Source of the DNA: Paraburkholderia bannensis NBRC 103871
Lineage (GTDB): Bacteria; Pseudomonadota; Gammaproteobacteria; Burkholderiales; Burkholderiaceae
Length of the DNA stretch: 64,000 nucleotides
Direction: 5' to 3'
NCBI RefSeq assembly: GCF_000685015.1
Contig: NZ_BAYA01000018.1
Span: 1-64,000 of the forward strand
The position numbers were made by a program, and so were the translations under genes. The notes under the pieces are model-generated. The model was not told the origin of the DNA. It saw only the letters and a program-made list of their open reading frames with translations, and ran no database searches. Below are positions 1 through 21,829 of the stretch, piece by piece. Positions within the stretch are counted from its first letter, which is position 1. Each line of letters opens with the position of its first letter.

Positions 1-3000
1 CGCCCCCGACCAGCGCTGCAATTCGTCATAGCTCAGCGATTGCGACTCGCACCGCAACGCCACCGCTGCAGGCGAACGCGCAGCCTGCGCCACCAGCGAG
101 TCCGCAAGCGAGCCAAACGCATACACCCGCGCGTCCTGCGCCGCAGCCGCCTCCGGCAGCACCAGTTCGCCCACGCGCCGCGTCGCATCGTCCGCGAGTT
201 GCGCGAGCAACGCTTCGTACTGCGCAGCAAGCCGATCGACCGTCGCGCGGTCGATGCGTGCGCCATCCCACGCCCATTCGAGCGCCACGCGCCCACGCGG
301 AATCACCGATACGGCCAGCGGATAGTGCGTCGGATCGACCGAATCGGTGCGCTCGATCGTCAGCGCCTCGCCCTCGGCTGCAGCGCCACGACCCATTGCC
401 TCGACCGGATAGTTCTCGAAGACGAACAGGGTGTCGAACAGCGCGTCGGCGCTGCGGCCGCTCCACTGCTGCACGCGCGCGAGCGGCGTGTGCTCGTGTT
501 CGCGCAGCTCACCGAACTGGCGCTGCAGCGCGCCAAGCCAGTCGCCGACGCGCGCCTGCGGCGTCACCTCGACCCATACGGGCAAGCTGTTGACGAACAG
601 CCCGAGCATGTCGCCTACACCCGGAAGCTGAGCGGGCCGACCGCCCAACGTGGTGCCGAACGCGACGCTGCGGTGATTGACATAACGCGCGAGCAGCAGC
701 GCCCACGCGCCCTGCATCAGGGTGTTGAGCGTGACGCCGTGCGCACGGGCCGCATCGTGCAGACGCGCGCCCAGGTCGCCATGCAGGTCGGCGCGGCGCA
801 CGTGCGTGCCGGGTTCGTCGCCCGTGCACGGCGGCAGCGCCGCAAGCAGCGTCGCGGGTTCGCCCGCCGCCTGCGCGCGGGCGCGCCACCAGGCCTCGCC
901 CTGATCGGGTCCGGCATGGCGCTCCAGCCATTCCACATACCGCCGATACGGCTGCACAGGCGCGAGCGTCGCCGCCGCGCCGTCCTTGCGCGCGCGATAG
1001 TCGCGCAGGATTTCGTCGAGCAGACGCACCGTGCTCCAGCCGTCGAGCAGCAGATGGTGGTAAGTCCAGACGAGATCGGCCACGTCGTCCTCGCGCTGGA
1101 TCAGCGCGACGCGCATGAGCGGCGCGGCATCGGGCGCGCAGCCCACCGCCAGATCGCGCTCGCGCCATGCCGCCAGTGCGGCTTCGTAGTCGGCCTCGTG
1201 CGAAAAATCGAGTTCGACATAAGGCAGCGTCACGCGGCGCTGCACGATCTGCAGCACCGTGCCGCCCTGACGCCATTCGAAACGCGTGCGCAGCACGGCG
1301 TGGCGCGCCATCGCCGCCTGCCAGGCGGCAGCCAGCGCCGCACGATCGAGCGGCCCGCGCAAGGTGAGGCGCAACTGGTTCAGATAGGCGTGACGCTCCG
1401 GCTCCGCCAGCACGTGGTAAAGCAGGCCCGTCTGCAGCGGCGTGGCCGTGTAGACGTCTTCGACATGTTCGGGCTTCAGACCCAGCGAACGCCACAGCGA
1501 ATCCGCTTCGCCACCAGCCGGGGCTTCGTGGATCGACGCCAGAGCGGGCGGCGTCACCGCCACCGCAGCGCGCGCAAGGCGCTCGATGGTCGGCGCTTCG
1601 AACAGTTGGCGCGGCGTGATGTGCAGCCCGGCCTCGGCGGCCTGGGCGACGATCTGCAGGCTCAGGATCGAGTCGCCGCCCGCCATGAAGAAGTTGTCCG
1701 TCACGCCGATGGCGTCGCTGCGCAGCACCGTGCGCCAGATTGCGAGCAAGGCCGCTTCGGCAGGCGTCTTTGCGTCGCGCTGCGTGTGCGCCGAAGCGCC
1801 CGCTTGCGGAGCAGGCAGCGCGCGGCGGTCGATCTTGCCCGAGGGCGTGAGCGGCAGCGCGTCGAGTACGACCAGCGCCGCCGGAACCATGTATTCGGGC
1901 AACTGGCCAAGCAGATGCGCGTTCAGTTGCGCCGCGTCCAGCCCTGCGCCCGCGACATAGCCGACGAGGCGCGCCGCGCCGCCGTCCTCGCGCAGCACCA
2001 CGACCGCGTCGCGCACGCCTTCGCAGCGGCGCAGCACGGCTTCGATTTCGCCGGGTTCGATGCGGTGGCCGCGCAGTTTGATCTGCTGGTCGAGGCGGCC
2101 CAGATAGCTCAGCCGCCCGTCGCTGCCGACGCGGCACAGGTCGCCCGTGCGATACAGGCGCGCGCCCTGGCCGTGCGGGTCGGGCACGAAGCGCTCGGCG
2201 GTTTGCGCCGCACGCCCCAGATAGCCGCGCGCGAGATTGGCCCCGCCGATGCATAGTTCGCCCACGCCGCCAGCCGGCACCGGCTCGCCCGAGCGGCCCA
2301 CCACGCGCAGCGCGTTGTCCGCGAGCGCGTGGCCCAGCGCCACCGGCGCGGCGCGCGTGACGGTGTCCGCGGCAGACCAGATGGTCGTTTCGGTCGGGCC
2401 GTACATATTGCGCAGATGGACGCCCGCATCGAGCAGCGTCGCTGCAAGGTCGGGCGGCAGCGCCTCGCCGCCGCACAGGCCCTTGAGCACGCGACCGGCG
2501 TGGCGCGCCTGGCCGCGCCAGCCGCCCGCGAGCAGCAGCTTCCAGCCCGACGGCGTCGCCTGGAACACGGTCGCACCGCTGGTTTCGAGCAACGCGGCGA
2601 GCCGCACGCCGTCACGCTGGACGGCGCGGCTCGCCAGCTCGACGCGCGCGCCCACGGTCAGCGGCAAATAGAGTTCGAGCAGCGAAATATCGAACGATGC
2701 CGACGTGGCCGCGAGCCAGACATCGTCGCCACGCAGCGCGACAAAATCGCCGACGCCCGCCAGCAAACGGTCGAACGCGCCGTGCGGGATCGCCACACCC
2801 TTGGGCTTGCCGGTCGAGCCGGAGGTGTAGATCACGTAGGCGAGACGGCTCTCATCGATCGGCTCGATGGTGTCGAGGGTGTCGAGGGTGTGGTTTGCAT
2901 CGGCATCGGCATCCGCGCCCGCGCGCAAGGCGTTCGCATCGAGCACCGTGCGCGTAGCGAGCGCATCGCCCAGCGTCGCCTGGCCGTCGTGGTCCGCGAT

Positions 3001-6000
3001 CACGTAGTCGATCCGCGCGTCGTCAAGCATCGCGACGAGGCGATCGGCGGGATAGTCGGGGTCGAGCGGCACGAACGCCGCCCCCGCGCGCAGCACGCCC
3101 AGGCAGGCCGCGAGCAGCGCGGGCGAACGCCCCACGCACACGCCCACGCGCGCCTCGGGCTGCACGCCCGCACGCCGCAAGCCGGCACCGATGCGTGCGG
3201 TCCATGCCGCGAGTTCGCCGTAACGCACGCTGTCGTCGTCGCAGACCAGTGCGACGGCGTCGGGCTGTTGCCGCGCCACGCGCGCGAAACGCGCGTGCAC
3301 CGGCTCGTAGCGATGCGCGTGCAGCGGCCCTGCCACCGACGCACCGTCCTCGAATGCGAACGCGGCGATGCGCGCATCGTCGCCGTGACTCCATTGTTCG
3401 AGCAGCGCGCGCAGCTGCTGCGTCATGCGTTCGGCCGTGGCGGCGTCGAATACGTCGCGCGCGTAGGTCAGCGTCAGGCGCAGCGCGCCGTCCGCTTGCT
3501 CGACCAGGTTCAGCACGAGGTCGAACTGCGCCTGAGAACCCTCTTCGCCGCGCGCGCGCAGACGCAGATCGGGCCCGACATCGGCGTCGAACGCATGCGA
3601 CTGCTGCTGGTTGACCATCACCTGGAAAAGCGGCGTCTGCGAGAGATCGCGCTCGGGCTGCAAGGCGTCGACCACCTCGGCAAAGGCCACGTCCTGATGC
3701 GCGTAGGCTTCGAGCAGTCCTTCGCGCACCTGTTCGACGAGTTCGCCCGCGCACGTCATGCCGCTAACCTGAGTGCGCAGCACCACCGTATTGACGAAGA
3801 AGCCGACCAGACGCATGGCGCCCGGCAGATCGCGATGCGCGACCGGCACGCCGATGCGGATATCGGCCTCGCCCGTATGGCGATGCAACAGCGCGTTGAA
3901 GGCCGCGATGGCGGTCATGAAGAGCGTCGCGCGGCGCGTCTGCGCCTGAAGCTTGAGCGCGCTCACCACGGCGGCCGGCAGCGTCGCGCTTACGCGTGCG
4001 CCCGCGCCGTTGCGCGCGCCCGTGCGCACGCGGTCCACCGGCAACGCGAGCGGCGCATTCGCGCCCGCGAGGCGCGTTTTCCAGTAGGCAAGCTGGCGCT
4101 GCGCGCCGCCGTTTGCGAGCTTGTCGGCTTGTGCGCGCACGACGGCGTGCCAGGTGGTGTCGTCGCTTTCTGCGGGCACATCGGCGCAGCCAGAGGCTGC
4201 GGCCTGCGCATGGGCCCGATAGCCACTCACGAAACCGTCGAGCAGCACGCCAATCGACCAGTCGTCGGCGATCAGGTGATGCATCACGAACTGCAGGACG
4301 TGCAGGTCTTCACGCACGCGGATCAGCGTGACGCGCAGCGGCGCCTCGTTGAGCAGATCGAACGGTTGCGCGAGCAAGCTGTTCAGCTGTGTATCGATGG
4401 AGCCGGTTTGCGCGGCGTCGACCACGCGCAGATCGCAGCGCGCCTCGTCCTTGATCGTGAGCTGCGGCACGCCGCCCGTTTCGGCGAAACGCATGCGCAG
4501 CGCGGCATGACGCGCGACCAGCGTGTCGAGCGCGGCTTCGAGCGCGGCGCGATCCAGCGCGCCTTGCAGGTCGAGCGCGCCATGGATGTGGTAGGCGGCG
4601 CTGTGCGGGTCGAGCTTCCAGAGGAACCACAGGCGCTGCTGGCCCGCGCTCAGCGGCAGCGCGCCGGGCTGTGCAGGTCGCGCCGGGGCGTCTGCTGCGC
4701 TCGCGCCTTGCAGCACGCTGACGCCGGCGTCGCCATTCGCCGCCTTCACCGCCACCGCAAAGTCGCCGAGCACCGGCTGGTCGAACAGCGCGCGCAGGTC
4801 GGGCGCCGCGCCGAACGCCGCGCGCACCGCCGCCAGCACGCGCACCGCCAGCAGCGAATGGCCGCCGAGCGCGAAAAAGTCGTCGTCCACGCCCACGCGC
4901 GGCACTTCCAGCACCTGCTGCCAGATGCCCGCGAGCGTGCGTTCGGTGGCGTCGCGCGGCGCGACGAAGGCGCTACGCGTCTCATCGACGGCGTCGGTCG
5001 GCGCGGGCAGCGCGCGGCGGTCCAGCTTGCCGTTGGTCGTCATCGGCAGACTGTCGAGCACGCACCAGCGCGACGGCACCATATGGGCGGGCAGCGCCGC
5101 ACGCGCATGTGCGCGCACCGCTTCGGGCGTGAGCGTCGCGCCCGCCGCCGCCGCCACCCACGCGACCAGTTGCTGATCGCGCACTTCCACCACGGCGGCG
5201 CGCACATCGGCATGCGCGCGCAGCGCGGCTTCGACCTCGCCCGCCTCGATGCGGAAACCGCGCACCTTCAACTGGCTGTCGTTGCGGCCCAGATAATCGA
5301 TGTCGCCATCGGCCAGACGACGGGCCACATCGCCCGAGCGATAGCGGCGCGCACCGGGCGCGCCGAACGGATCCGGGACGAAGCGCTCGGCGGTCAACGC
5401 GGCGCGGCCCAGGTAGCCGCGCGCGAGGCCCGCGCCGCCCACGTAAAGCTCGCCGACCGCGCCCGCCGGCACCGGCCGCCCCGCGCCGTCCAGCACCTGC
5501 AGCGACAGGTCGGCAAGCGGCGCGCCGATCACGCTCGGCGCCGCGCCCGTGAAGATGTCCGCGTGCTGCAGGGTGCGCAGCGTCACGTGCACCGTGGTTT
5601 CGGTGATGCCGTACATATTGACGAGCGCGGGCGTCGGCAGCGCGTGCGCCTCGCGTGCCGCAAGCCAGCGCGCGAGCGTCGACGGTTCGAGCTTCTCGCC
5701 GCCGAAGATCACGTAGCGCAGTGCGGCGAATGCGTCGGTGCGAACGCCGGCCGCCATCTGGGTGGCGTCGTAATCGCTCAGCGCGTCGAACGCCGAAGGC
5801 GTCTGGTTGAGCACCGTCACGCGCGTCGCGCGCATCAGGCCGTGCAGGCGCGCGGGGTCGCGCGCCACGTCCTGCGGCACGATCACGAGCCGCCCGCCAT
5901 GCACGAGCGCGCCGAACAGCTCCCACACCGAAAAGTCAAAGGCGTAGGAATGGAACAGCGTCCAGACATCCTGCGTCGAGAAGCCGAAGTCGGCCGCGGT

Positions 6001-9000
6001 CGCATCGAACAGGCGCGCGAGGTTTTCCTGCGTCACGCCCACGCCCTTGGGGCGGCCCGTCGAACCGGACGTGTAGATCACGTAAGCGAGTTGCCGGGGA
6101 TCGACTGCGGGTTCGTCGAACGCTGCGGCTTCGCCGTCGCTGCCGGCCAGCGCGTCGGCGCAAGGCACGGCCAGGCGCGCGACGTCGGGCAACAGCGCCG
6201 CGAATCGCCCGGCTTGCTCCGCGTCGCAGAGCACGAGCGAAAGCGCTGCGTCGTCGGCGATGTAGTGCAGGCGTTCGTCGGGATAGGCGGGGTCGAGCGG
6301 CACGTAGGCCGCGCCTGCACGCAGCACGCCAAGCAGCGTCGCCACCAGCGCCGGCGAGCGGCTCATCGCCACGCCGATGCGGACTTCGCGCGTGCGGCCC
6401 GCGCAAGCCTGCGTGCATAGCTGCGCGATGCGCGCGGACCACGCGTCGAGTGCACCGTAGGTCAGCGTCGCAAGCGCGGGGGCAGCGCCGTCATCGGCGG
6501 GATGCAGCAGCGCAATCGCGTCGGGCTGCGCCCGCGCGATGGCCGCCAGGCGCGCGCTAACCGGCTCGAACGCAAAAGCCTCACGCGGCGGCGCGGGCGG
6601 CAGGTCCGCTTGCAACGCGATATCGGCAAGACGCGCGGGCTGCGCAGAGACCGAAACCGCATCGGCAAGCTGGTCGAGCATCGCGTGGAACTGGCGCGCG
6701 AGCCGTTCGACCGCCGCGCTCGACACGCGCCGCGCGTCGTGACGCCACTTGAGCGCGAGGCCCTCGGTGGCGGTGCGGCCCGGCGTCACGATCAGCGTGA
6801 GCGGGTAATGCGTGTTGTCCACGGTCTCGACCGCGCGCACGTCGAAGGCGCTCTGCCCGGCCTGCAGCGCATCGTCGAGCGGATAGTTCTCGAACACGAT
6901 CAGACTGTCGAACAGGCCATCGCCCGCCACGCCCGCCCATTGCTGCAGCTTCGCCAGCGGCGTGTGCGCGGCGTCCTGCAGCGCCACGGTCTGCGCGTGG
7001 ATCGCGCGCAGCCATGCAGCGGGCGCAGCGCCCGGGTCGACGTCGATCCACAGCGGCAGGCTGTTGATGAAGAGGCCGACGATCTTGTCGGCATCGGCCA
7101 GATCGGCCGGGCGGCCGGAGACCGTCGCGCCGAACACCACCTGCTCGCGACCTGCGAAGCGCGCGAGCACCAGCGCCCACGCCGCCTGCACCACCGTGTT
7201 CAGCGTCACGCGCGCATCCTGCGCGGCGCGCGCGAGGCGCATCTGCAGCGCGGGCGCGAGCGATTCGACCCGCATCGGTTCGGCGGCTTCGGTTTGCGTT
7301 TGCGGCATGTGCGGGTCGGCGGCGCGCAGATCCGGGCCCAGCGCGTCGGCGAGGCGCGCGGGATCGTCCCGGGTAGCGAGGCGCTCGCTCCAGAACGCCT
7401 GGGTGTCGCGCTGATCCGCGAGCCATTGCACGTAGTGCGCGTAGGGCACGGCAGGCTCGGTCGACGCGGCGGCGAGCGACTCGCCGCGCGTGAGCGCTTC
7501 ATAGGCGCGCGCGACTTCGGCCAGCACCTGGGCGCTCGACCAGCCGTCGGTCAGCACGTGGTGATGGGTCCAGACGAGTTCGTGCGCGCCGTCGGCACGC
7601 GCGAACAGATCGACGCGCATCAGCGGCGCGCGCGTGGCGTCGAAGCCCGTTTCCACGAAGCGACGGCAGGTCTGCGCAATAACGGCGTCGGCATCGGCCG
7701 ATTCGGGCGAGTGCAGCGCGAACGGCACGTCGGCGTGGCGTTCGACGATCTGCAGCGGTTCGCCCTCGGCGGGCCAGACGAAGCGCGTGCGGAGTACCGC
7801 GTGGCGCGCGGCGACATGCTGCCACGCGGCGCGCATCGCGGCGGCGTCGAGCGCGCCGCCCGCGCGCGCCACCAGCGTGAGGCGCATTTGCCCCACGTAG
7901 AGACCCGGTTGGCCTTCCAGCATGCCGTGGAACAGCAGGCCCTGCTGCATCGGCGTGGCAGCGTAGACGGATTCCACCGTCTGCGCCGCATCAGTGGCGA
8001 GACCGGCGCGCGCAAGCAAGGCGGCGTCGGGAGCCGGCGCGGTGGTTTTCTCAGCAGGCGTTGCAAGCGGCATTGCAGGCGGCGTTGCAGGCGCCGCCGC
8101 ACGCGGCGAGGCGGCAGCCGTGCTTTGCGCCACGCGCGCCGCTCCTTCCACGCTCGGGTGGTCGAACATCTGGCGCGGCGTCAGGCGAAGTCCGGCGCGG
8201 CGCGCCTTCGCGATCACCTGCAGGCTCAGAATCGAATCGCCGCCCACTTCGAAGAAATTGTCGGTCACGCCGATCGTGTCGCGCCGCAGCACTTCGCGCC
8301 ACACCGCGAGCAGCGTGCGCTCGTTGTCGTTGCGCGCTTCCACGATAGCGGGCGCGGCATCGCCTGCTGCACCCGCCCCGGCAGCCTGTTCGAGCGGCCA
8401 GGGCAGCGCGGCGCGGTCGACTTTGCCGTTCGCGGTCAGCGGCAGCGCGGCCAGCACGCCGATCGCCGACGGCACCATGTAGTCGGGCAGTTCGGCGGCC
8501 AGTTGCGCGCGCAGCGCCTCGCCGTCGAGCGCGGTTTGTGCGGTCACATAGCCGACCAGACGCAGCGCGCCTGCTTCGTCGGCCTGTGCTTCCCCTTGCT
8601 CCTCGCCTTCGCGGCGCGCCACCACCACTGCGTCGCGCACGCCGTCAAGCAGACGCAGACGCGCGGCCACTTCCTCCGGCTCGACGCGATAGCCGCGAAT
8701 CTTCACCTGATCGTCCAGACGGCCCAGGAACGCGAATTCGCCGCCCGGCAGTTGCTTGACCTTGTCGCCGGTGCGATAGAGGCGTGCGCCGTCACCGCGC
8801 GGATCGGGCACGAAGCGCTCGGCGGTCAGGGCGGCGCGGTTGAGATAGCCGCTCGCCAGGCTTTCGCCGCCGATGCACAGTTCGCCCGCGACTCCGCGCG
8901 GTACAGGATTGCCATCCTTATTGAGCACCGCCGCGCGCACATGCGCGAGCGGCGTGCCAAGCGGCAGCGTCGCGCCACGGCTTTCGCCGCCGTGGCGCGT

Positions 9001-9930
9001 CAACACGCCGACCGTCGTTTCGGTCGGGCCGTAGTGGTTCATCACCACGCACGCGGGACGCAGCGCGGCGATGCGCGCCGCCAGCCGCGTGGCCGCCGGT
9101 TCGCCGCCGACCACGACGCAGCGCAGCGGCAGCACGGCTTCGGGGCGCGCAGCCTGCATCAGCGCGTCCAGATGGCTCGGCACGATCTTGAGCAGGTCGA
9201 TCCGGCGCGCTTCCATGAAGGCGGCGAAGGCGTCGGGATCGGCGGCGATCTGCGCATCGACGAGATGCAGCGTCCAGCCGTTCCACAACGCGCCGAACAA
9301 CGCCGTGTGGCCCAGGTCGGCGGCGGGCGTCGACAGATACGCGGCGCTGCGCACGTCTGCGGGCACGCGCTCGCTAACGCTGCGCAGGTATGCGCCCAGC
9401 GCGGCTTGCCCGATTTCGACGCCCTTCGGGCGGCCCGTGGAGCCAGAGGTGTAGATCACATAGGCCGGCCATTGCGCGAGGTCGGCGGCATCGCCCACTG
9501 GTTCGGCGTTTTCTTCGGCGCTATGCACGCCATCGCGCCACGCCTGCGGCGCGAGCGTGCGCACGCCGTCGGGCAGCCACGCAGGCGGCGTGTGCGCGAG
9601 CAGCACGCGCGCGCCGCAGTCTTCGGCCTGCCAGCGCAGCCGCGCCTCGGGCAGCGCGGGGTCGAGCGGAACGTAGCACGCGCGCAGACGCCAGATCGCC
9701 AGAATGCCCGCCACCAGCGCGGTCTCGCGCGGCAGCGCCAGCGCCACGCGCGAGCCGGCGCGCACGCCCTCCTCGCGCAACGCAGCGGCAACGCGACCCG
9801 ACCACGCCCACAGCGTGGCCCAGTCGAGTGTGTCGTGCGCGTCGGCCACGGCGTTTGCCTGCGGCGTCGCGCGTACGGTCTCCTGAACGCGAATGAGAAG
9901 AGCTTCGGTTTTAAGCGTGTTCGATTCCAT
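1..9930 (-). CDS. Siderophore NRPS, A-T-C-A-T-C-A-T-C-A..., runs off left edge
   Basis: Second peptide synthetase of the siderophore locus; 3310 codons are in the window and the frame is still open at base 1. The ATG at 9930 follows a GAGG Shine-Dalgarno. The protein begins directly with an adenylation (A) domain, so its partner condensation (C) domain is the last domain of the upstream NRPS. Approximate order by residue: A 1-505, T 560 (GGDSI), C 655-1100 (HHVLTDGWS), A 1155-1640, T 1685 (GGHSL), C 1760-2190 (HHLIADDWS, so Gly of HHxxxDG is Asp), A 2235-2705, T 2750 (GGDSI), C 2830-3260 (HHLLLDGWS), then a fourth A cut by the edge. Pocket residues read by hand: DLTKVGHVGK (Asp), DFWNIGMVHK (the classic Thr code), DILQLGMIWK (Gly-like, suspected graminine). 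No epimerase or thioesterase is visible; a thioesterase may lie off-window. The substrate calls are inference. Confidence 0.93.
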   Translation of the reverse strand, partial: MESNTLKTEALLIRVQETVRATPQANAVADAHDTLDWATLWAWSGRVAAALREEGVRAGSRVALALPRETALVAGILAIWRLRACYVPLDPALPEARLRWQAEDCGARVLLAHTPPAWLPDGVRTLAPQAWRDGVHSAEENAEPVGDAADLAQWPAYVIYTSGSTGRPKGVEIGQAALGAYLRSVSERVPADVRSAAYLSTPAADLGHTALFGALWNGWTLHLVDAQIAADPDAFAAFMEARRIDLLKIVPSHLDALMQAARPEAVLPLRCVVVGGEPAATRLAARIAALRPACVVMNHYGPTETTVGVLTRHGGESRGATLPLGTPLAHVRAAVLNKDGNPVPRGVAGELCIGGESLASGYLNRAALTAERFVPDPRGDGARLYRTGDKVKQLPGGEFAFLGRLDDQVKIRGYRVEPEEVAARLRLLDGVRDAVVVARREGEEQGEAQADEAGALRLVGYVTAQTALDGEALRAQLAAELPDYMVPSAIGVLAALPLTANGKVDRAALPWPLEQAAGAGAAGDAAPAIVEARNDNERTLLAVWREVLRRDTIGVTDNFFEVGGDSILSLQVIAKARRAGLRLTPRQMFDHPSVEGAARVAQSTAAASPRAAAPATPPAMPLATPAEKTTAPAPDAALLARAGLATDAAQTVESVYAATPMQQGLLFHGMLEGQPGLYVGQMRLTLVARAGGALDAAAMRAAWQHVAARHAVLRTRFVWPAEGEPLQIVERHADVPFALHSPESADADAVIAQTCRRFVETGFDATRAPLMRVDLFARADGAHELVWTHHHVLTDGWSSAQVLAEVARAYEALTRGESLAAASTEPAVPYAHYVQWLADQRDTQAFWSERLATRDDPARLADALGPDLRAADPHMPQTQTEAAEPMRVESLAPALQMRLARAAQDARVTLNTVVQAAWALVLARFAGREQVVFGATVSGRPADLADADKIVGLFINSLPLWIDVDPGAAPAAWLRAIHAQTVALQDAAHTPLAKLQQWAGVAGDGLFDSLIVFENYPLDDALQAGQSAFDVRAVETVDNTHYPLTLIVTPGRTATEGLALKWRHDARRVSSAAVERLARQFHAMLDQLADAVSVSAQPARLADIALQADLPPAPPREAFAFEPVSARLAAIARAQPDAIALLHPADDGAAPALATLTYGALDAWSARIAQLCTQACAGRTREVRIGVAMSRSPALVATLLGVLRAGAAYVPLDPAYPDERLHYIADDAALSLVLCDAEQAGRFAALLPDVARLAVPCADALAGSDGEAAAFDEPAVDPRQLAYVIYTSGSTGRPKGVGVTQENLARLFDATAADFGFSTQDVWTLFHSYAFDFSVWELFGALVHGGRLVIVPQDVARDPARLHGLMRATRVTVLNQTPSAFDALSDYDATQMAAGVRTDAFAALRYVIFGGEKLEPSTLARWLAAREAHALPTPALVNMYGITETTVHVTLRTLQHADIFTGAAPSVIGAPLADLSLQVLDGAGRPVPAGAVGELYVGGAGLARGYLGRAALTAERFVPDPFGAPGARRYRSGDVARRLADGDIDYLGRNDSQLKVRGFRIEAGEVEAALRAHADVRAAVVEVRDQQLVAWVAAAAGATLTPEAVRAHARAALPAHMVPSRWCVLDSLPMTTNGKLDRRALPAPTDAVDETRSAFVAPRDATERTLAGIWQQVLEVPRVGVDDDFFALGGHSLLAVRVLAAVRAAFGAAPDLRALFDQPVLGDFAVAVKAANGDAGVSVLQGASAADAPARPAQPGALPLSAGQQRLWFLWKLDPHSAAYHIHGALDLQGALDRAALEAALDTLVARHAALRMRFAETGGVPQLTIKDEARCDLRVVDAAQTGSIDTQLNSLLAQPFDLLNEAPLRVTLIRVREDLHVLQFVMHHLIADDWSIGVLLDGFVSGYRAHAQAAASGCADVPAESDDTTWHAVVRAQADKLANGGAQRQLAYWKTRLAGANAPLALPVDRVRTGARNGAGARVSATLPAAVVSALKLQAQTRRATLFMTAIAAFNALLHRHTGEADIRIGVPVAHRDLPGAMRLVGFFVNTVVLRTQVSGMTCAGELVEQVREGLLEAYAHQDVAFAEVVDALQPERDLSQTPLFQVMVNQQQSHAFDADVGPDLRLRARGEEGSQAQFDLVLNLVEQADGALRLTLTYARDVFDAATAERMTQQLRALLEQWSHGDDARIAAFAFEDGASVAGPLHAHRYEPVHARFARVARQQPDAVALVCDDDSVRYGELAAWTARIGAGLRRAGVQPEARVGVCVGRSPALLAACLGVLRAGAAFVPLDPDYPADRLVAMLDDARIDYVIADHDGQATLGDALATRTVLDANALRAGADADADANHTLDTLDTIEPIDESRLAYVIYTSGSTGKPKGVAIPHGAFDRLLAGVGDFVALRGDDVWLAATSASFDISLLELYLPLTVGARVELASRAVQRDGVRLAALLETSGATVFQATPSGWKLLLAGGWRGQARHAGRVLKGLCGGEALPPDLAATLLDAGVHLRNMYGPTETTIWSAADTVTRAAPVALGHALADNALRVVGRSGEPVPAGGVGELCIGGANLARGYLGRAAQTAERFVPDPHGQGARLYRTGDLCRVGSDGRLSYLGRLDQQIKLRGHRIEPGEIEAVLRRCEGVRDAVVVLREDGGAARLVGYVAGAGLDAAQLNAHLLGQLPEYMVPAALVVLDALPLTPSGKIDRRALPAPQAGASAHTQRDAKTPAEAALLAIWRTVLRSDAIGVTDNFFMAGGDSILSLQIVAQAAEAGLHITPRQLFEAPTIERLARAAVAVTPPALASIHEAPAGGEADSLWRSLGLKPEHVEDVYTATPLQTGLLYHVLAEPERHAYLNQLRLTLRGPLDRAALAAAWQAAMARHAVLRTRFEWRQGGTVLQIVQRRVTLPYVELDFSHEADYEAALAAWRERDLAVGCAPDAAPLMRVALIQREDDVADLVWTYHHLLLDGWSTVRLLDEILRDYRARKDGAAATLAPVQPYRRYVEWLERHAGPDQGEAWWRARAQAAGEPATLLAALPPCTGDEPGTHVRRADLHGDLGARLHDAARAHGVTLNTLMQGAWALLLARYVNHRSVAFGTTLGGRPAQLPGVGDMLGLFVNSLPVWVEVTPQARVGDWLGALQRQFGELREHEHTPLARVQQWSGRSADALFDTLFVFENYPVEAMGRGAAAEGEALTIERTDSVDPTHYPLAVSVIPRGRVALEWAWDGARIDRATVDRLAAQYEALLAQLADDATRRVGELVLPEAAAAQDARVYAFGSLADSLVAQAARSPAAVALRCESQSLSYDELQRWSGA

Positions 9931-9991
9931 GTTGCCTCGTCCGGATCACATCCGCCGATGTCGCGAAAACACCGGCGCGAAAAATTTAAAG

Positions 9992-10032
9992 GCCTGCCAG
10001 GCAGCGCGCGATGCACGCACCGCCTGGCAGGC
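9992..10032 (-). terminator. Terminator-like hairpin between the two NRPS genes
   Basis: Perfect 11-bp inverted repeat: GCCTGCCAGGC at 9992-10002 and its complement at 10022-10032, with a 19-nt loop. Read on the minus strand the hairpin starts a few bases after the stop codon of the upstream NRPS and is followed by CTTTAAATTTTTCG, so it has the layout of an intrinsic terminator. The downstream NRPS starts about 60 bases later, so the hairpin must be leaky, regulated, or bypassed by a promoter in the remaining gap. Confidence 0.6.
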
Positions 10033-10037
10033 GAACA

Positions 10038-21536
<11,499 letters not shown>

Positions 21537-21829
21537 CTTGCTCTCCTGATATCCGCCGTTTCACATTGACGGGCGCGCGCGTCGGCAGCGGCCCGAAAAC
21601 GATCCGTTAGTTCCCGTGCGCCGCTTCGCGGGCACGGCCAATAAGTCACTGCGGGGAAAGCCCGGCGCACTCGTGGGAGCGCCGTGTGCTGGGGTGACGC
21701 GTCAGCGGCGCTGTGCCGATGGGCATCGCTGGACGAGGTGGCCGGTGCGATTGCATGGCGCGCGAGCGTGGTGCAGGTCGCGCGCGGCGCGGTCGGCCAG
21801 TTATCCGGAAAAACGACTAAATTGCGGCC

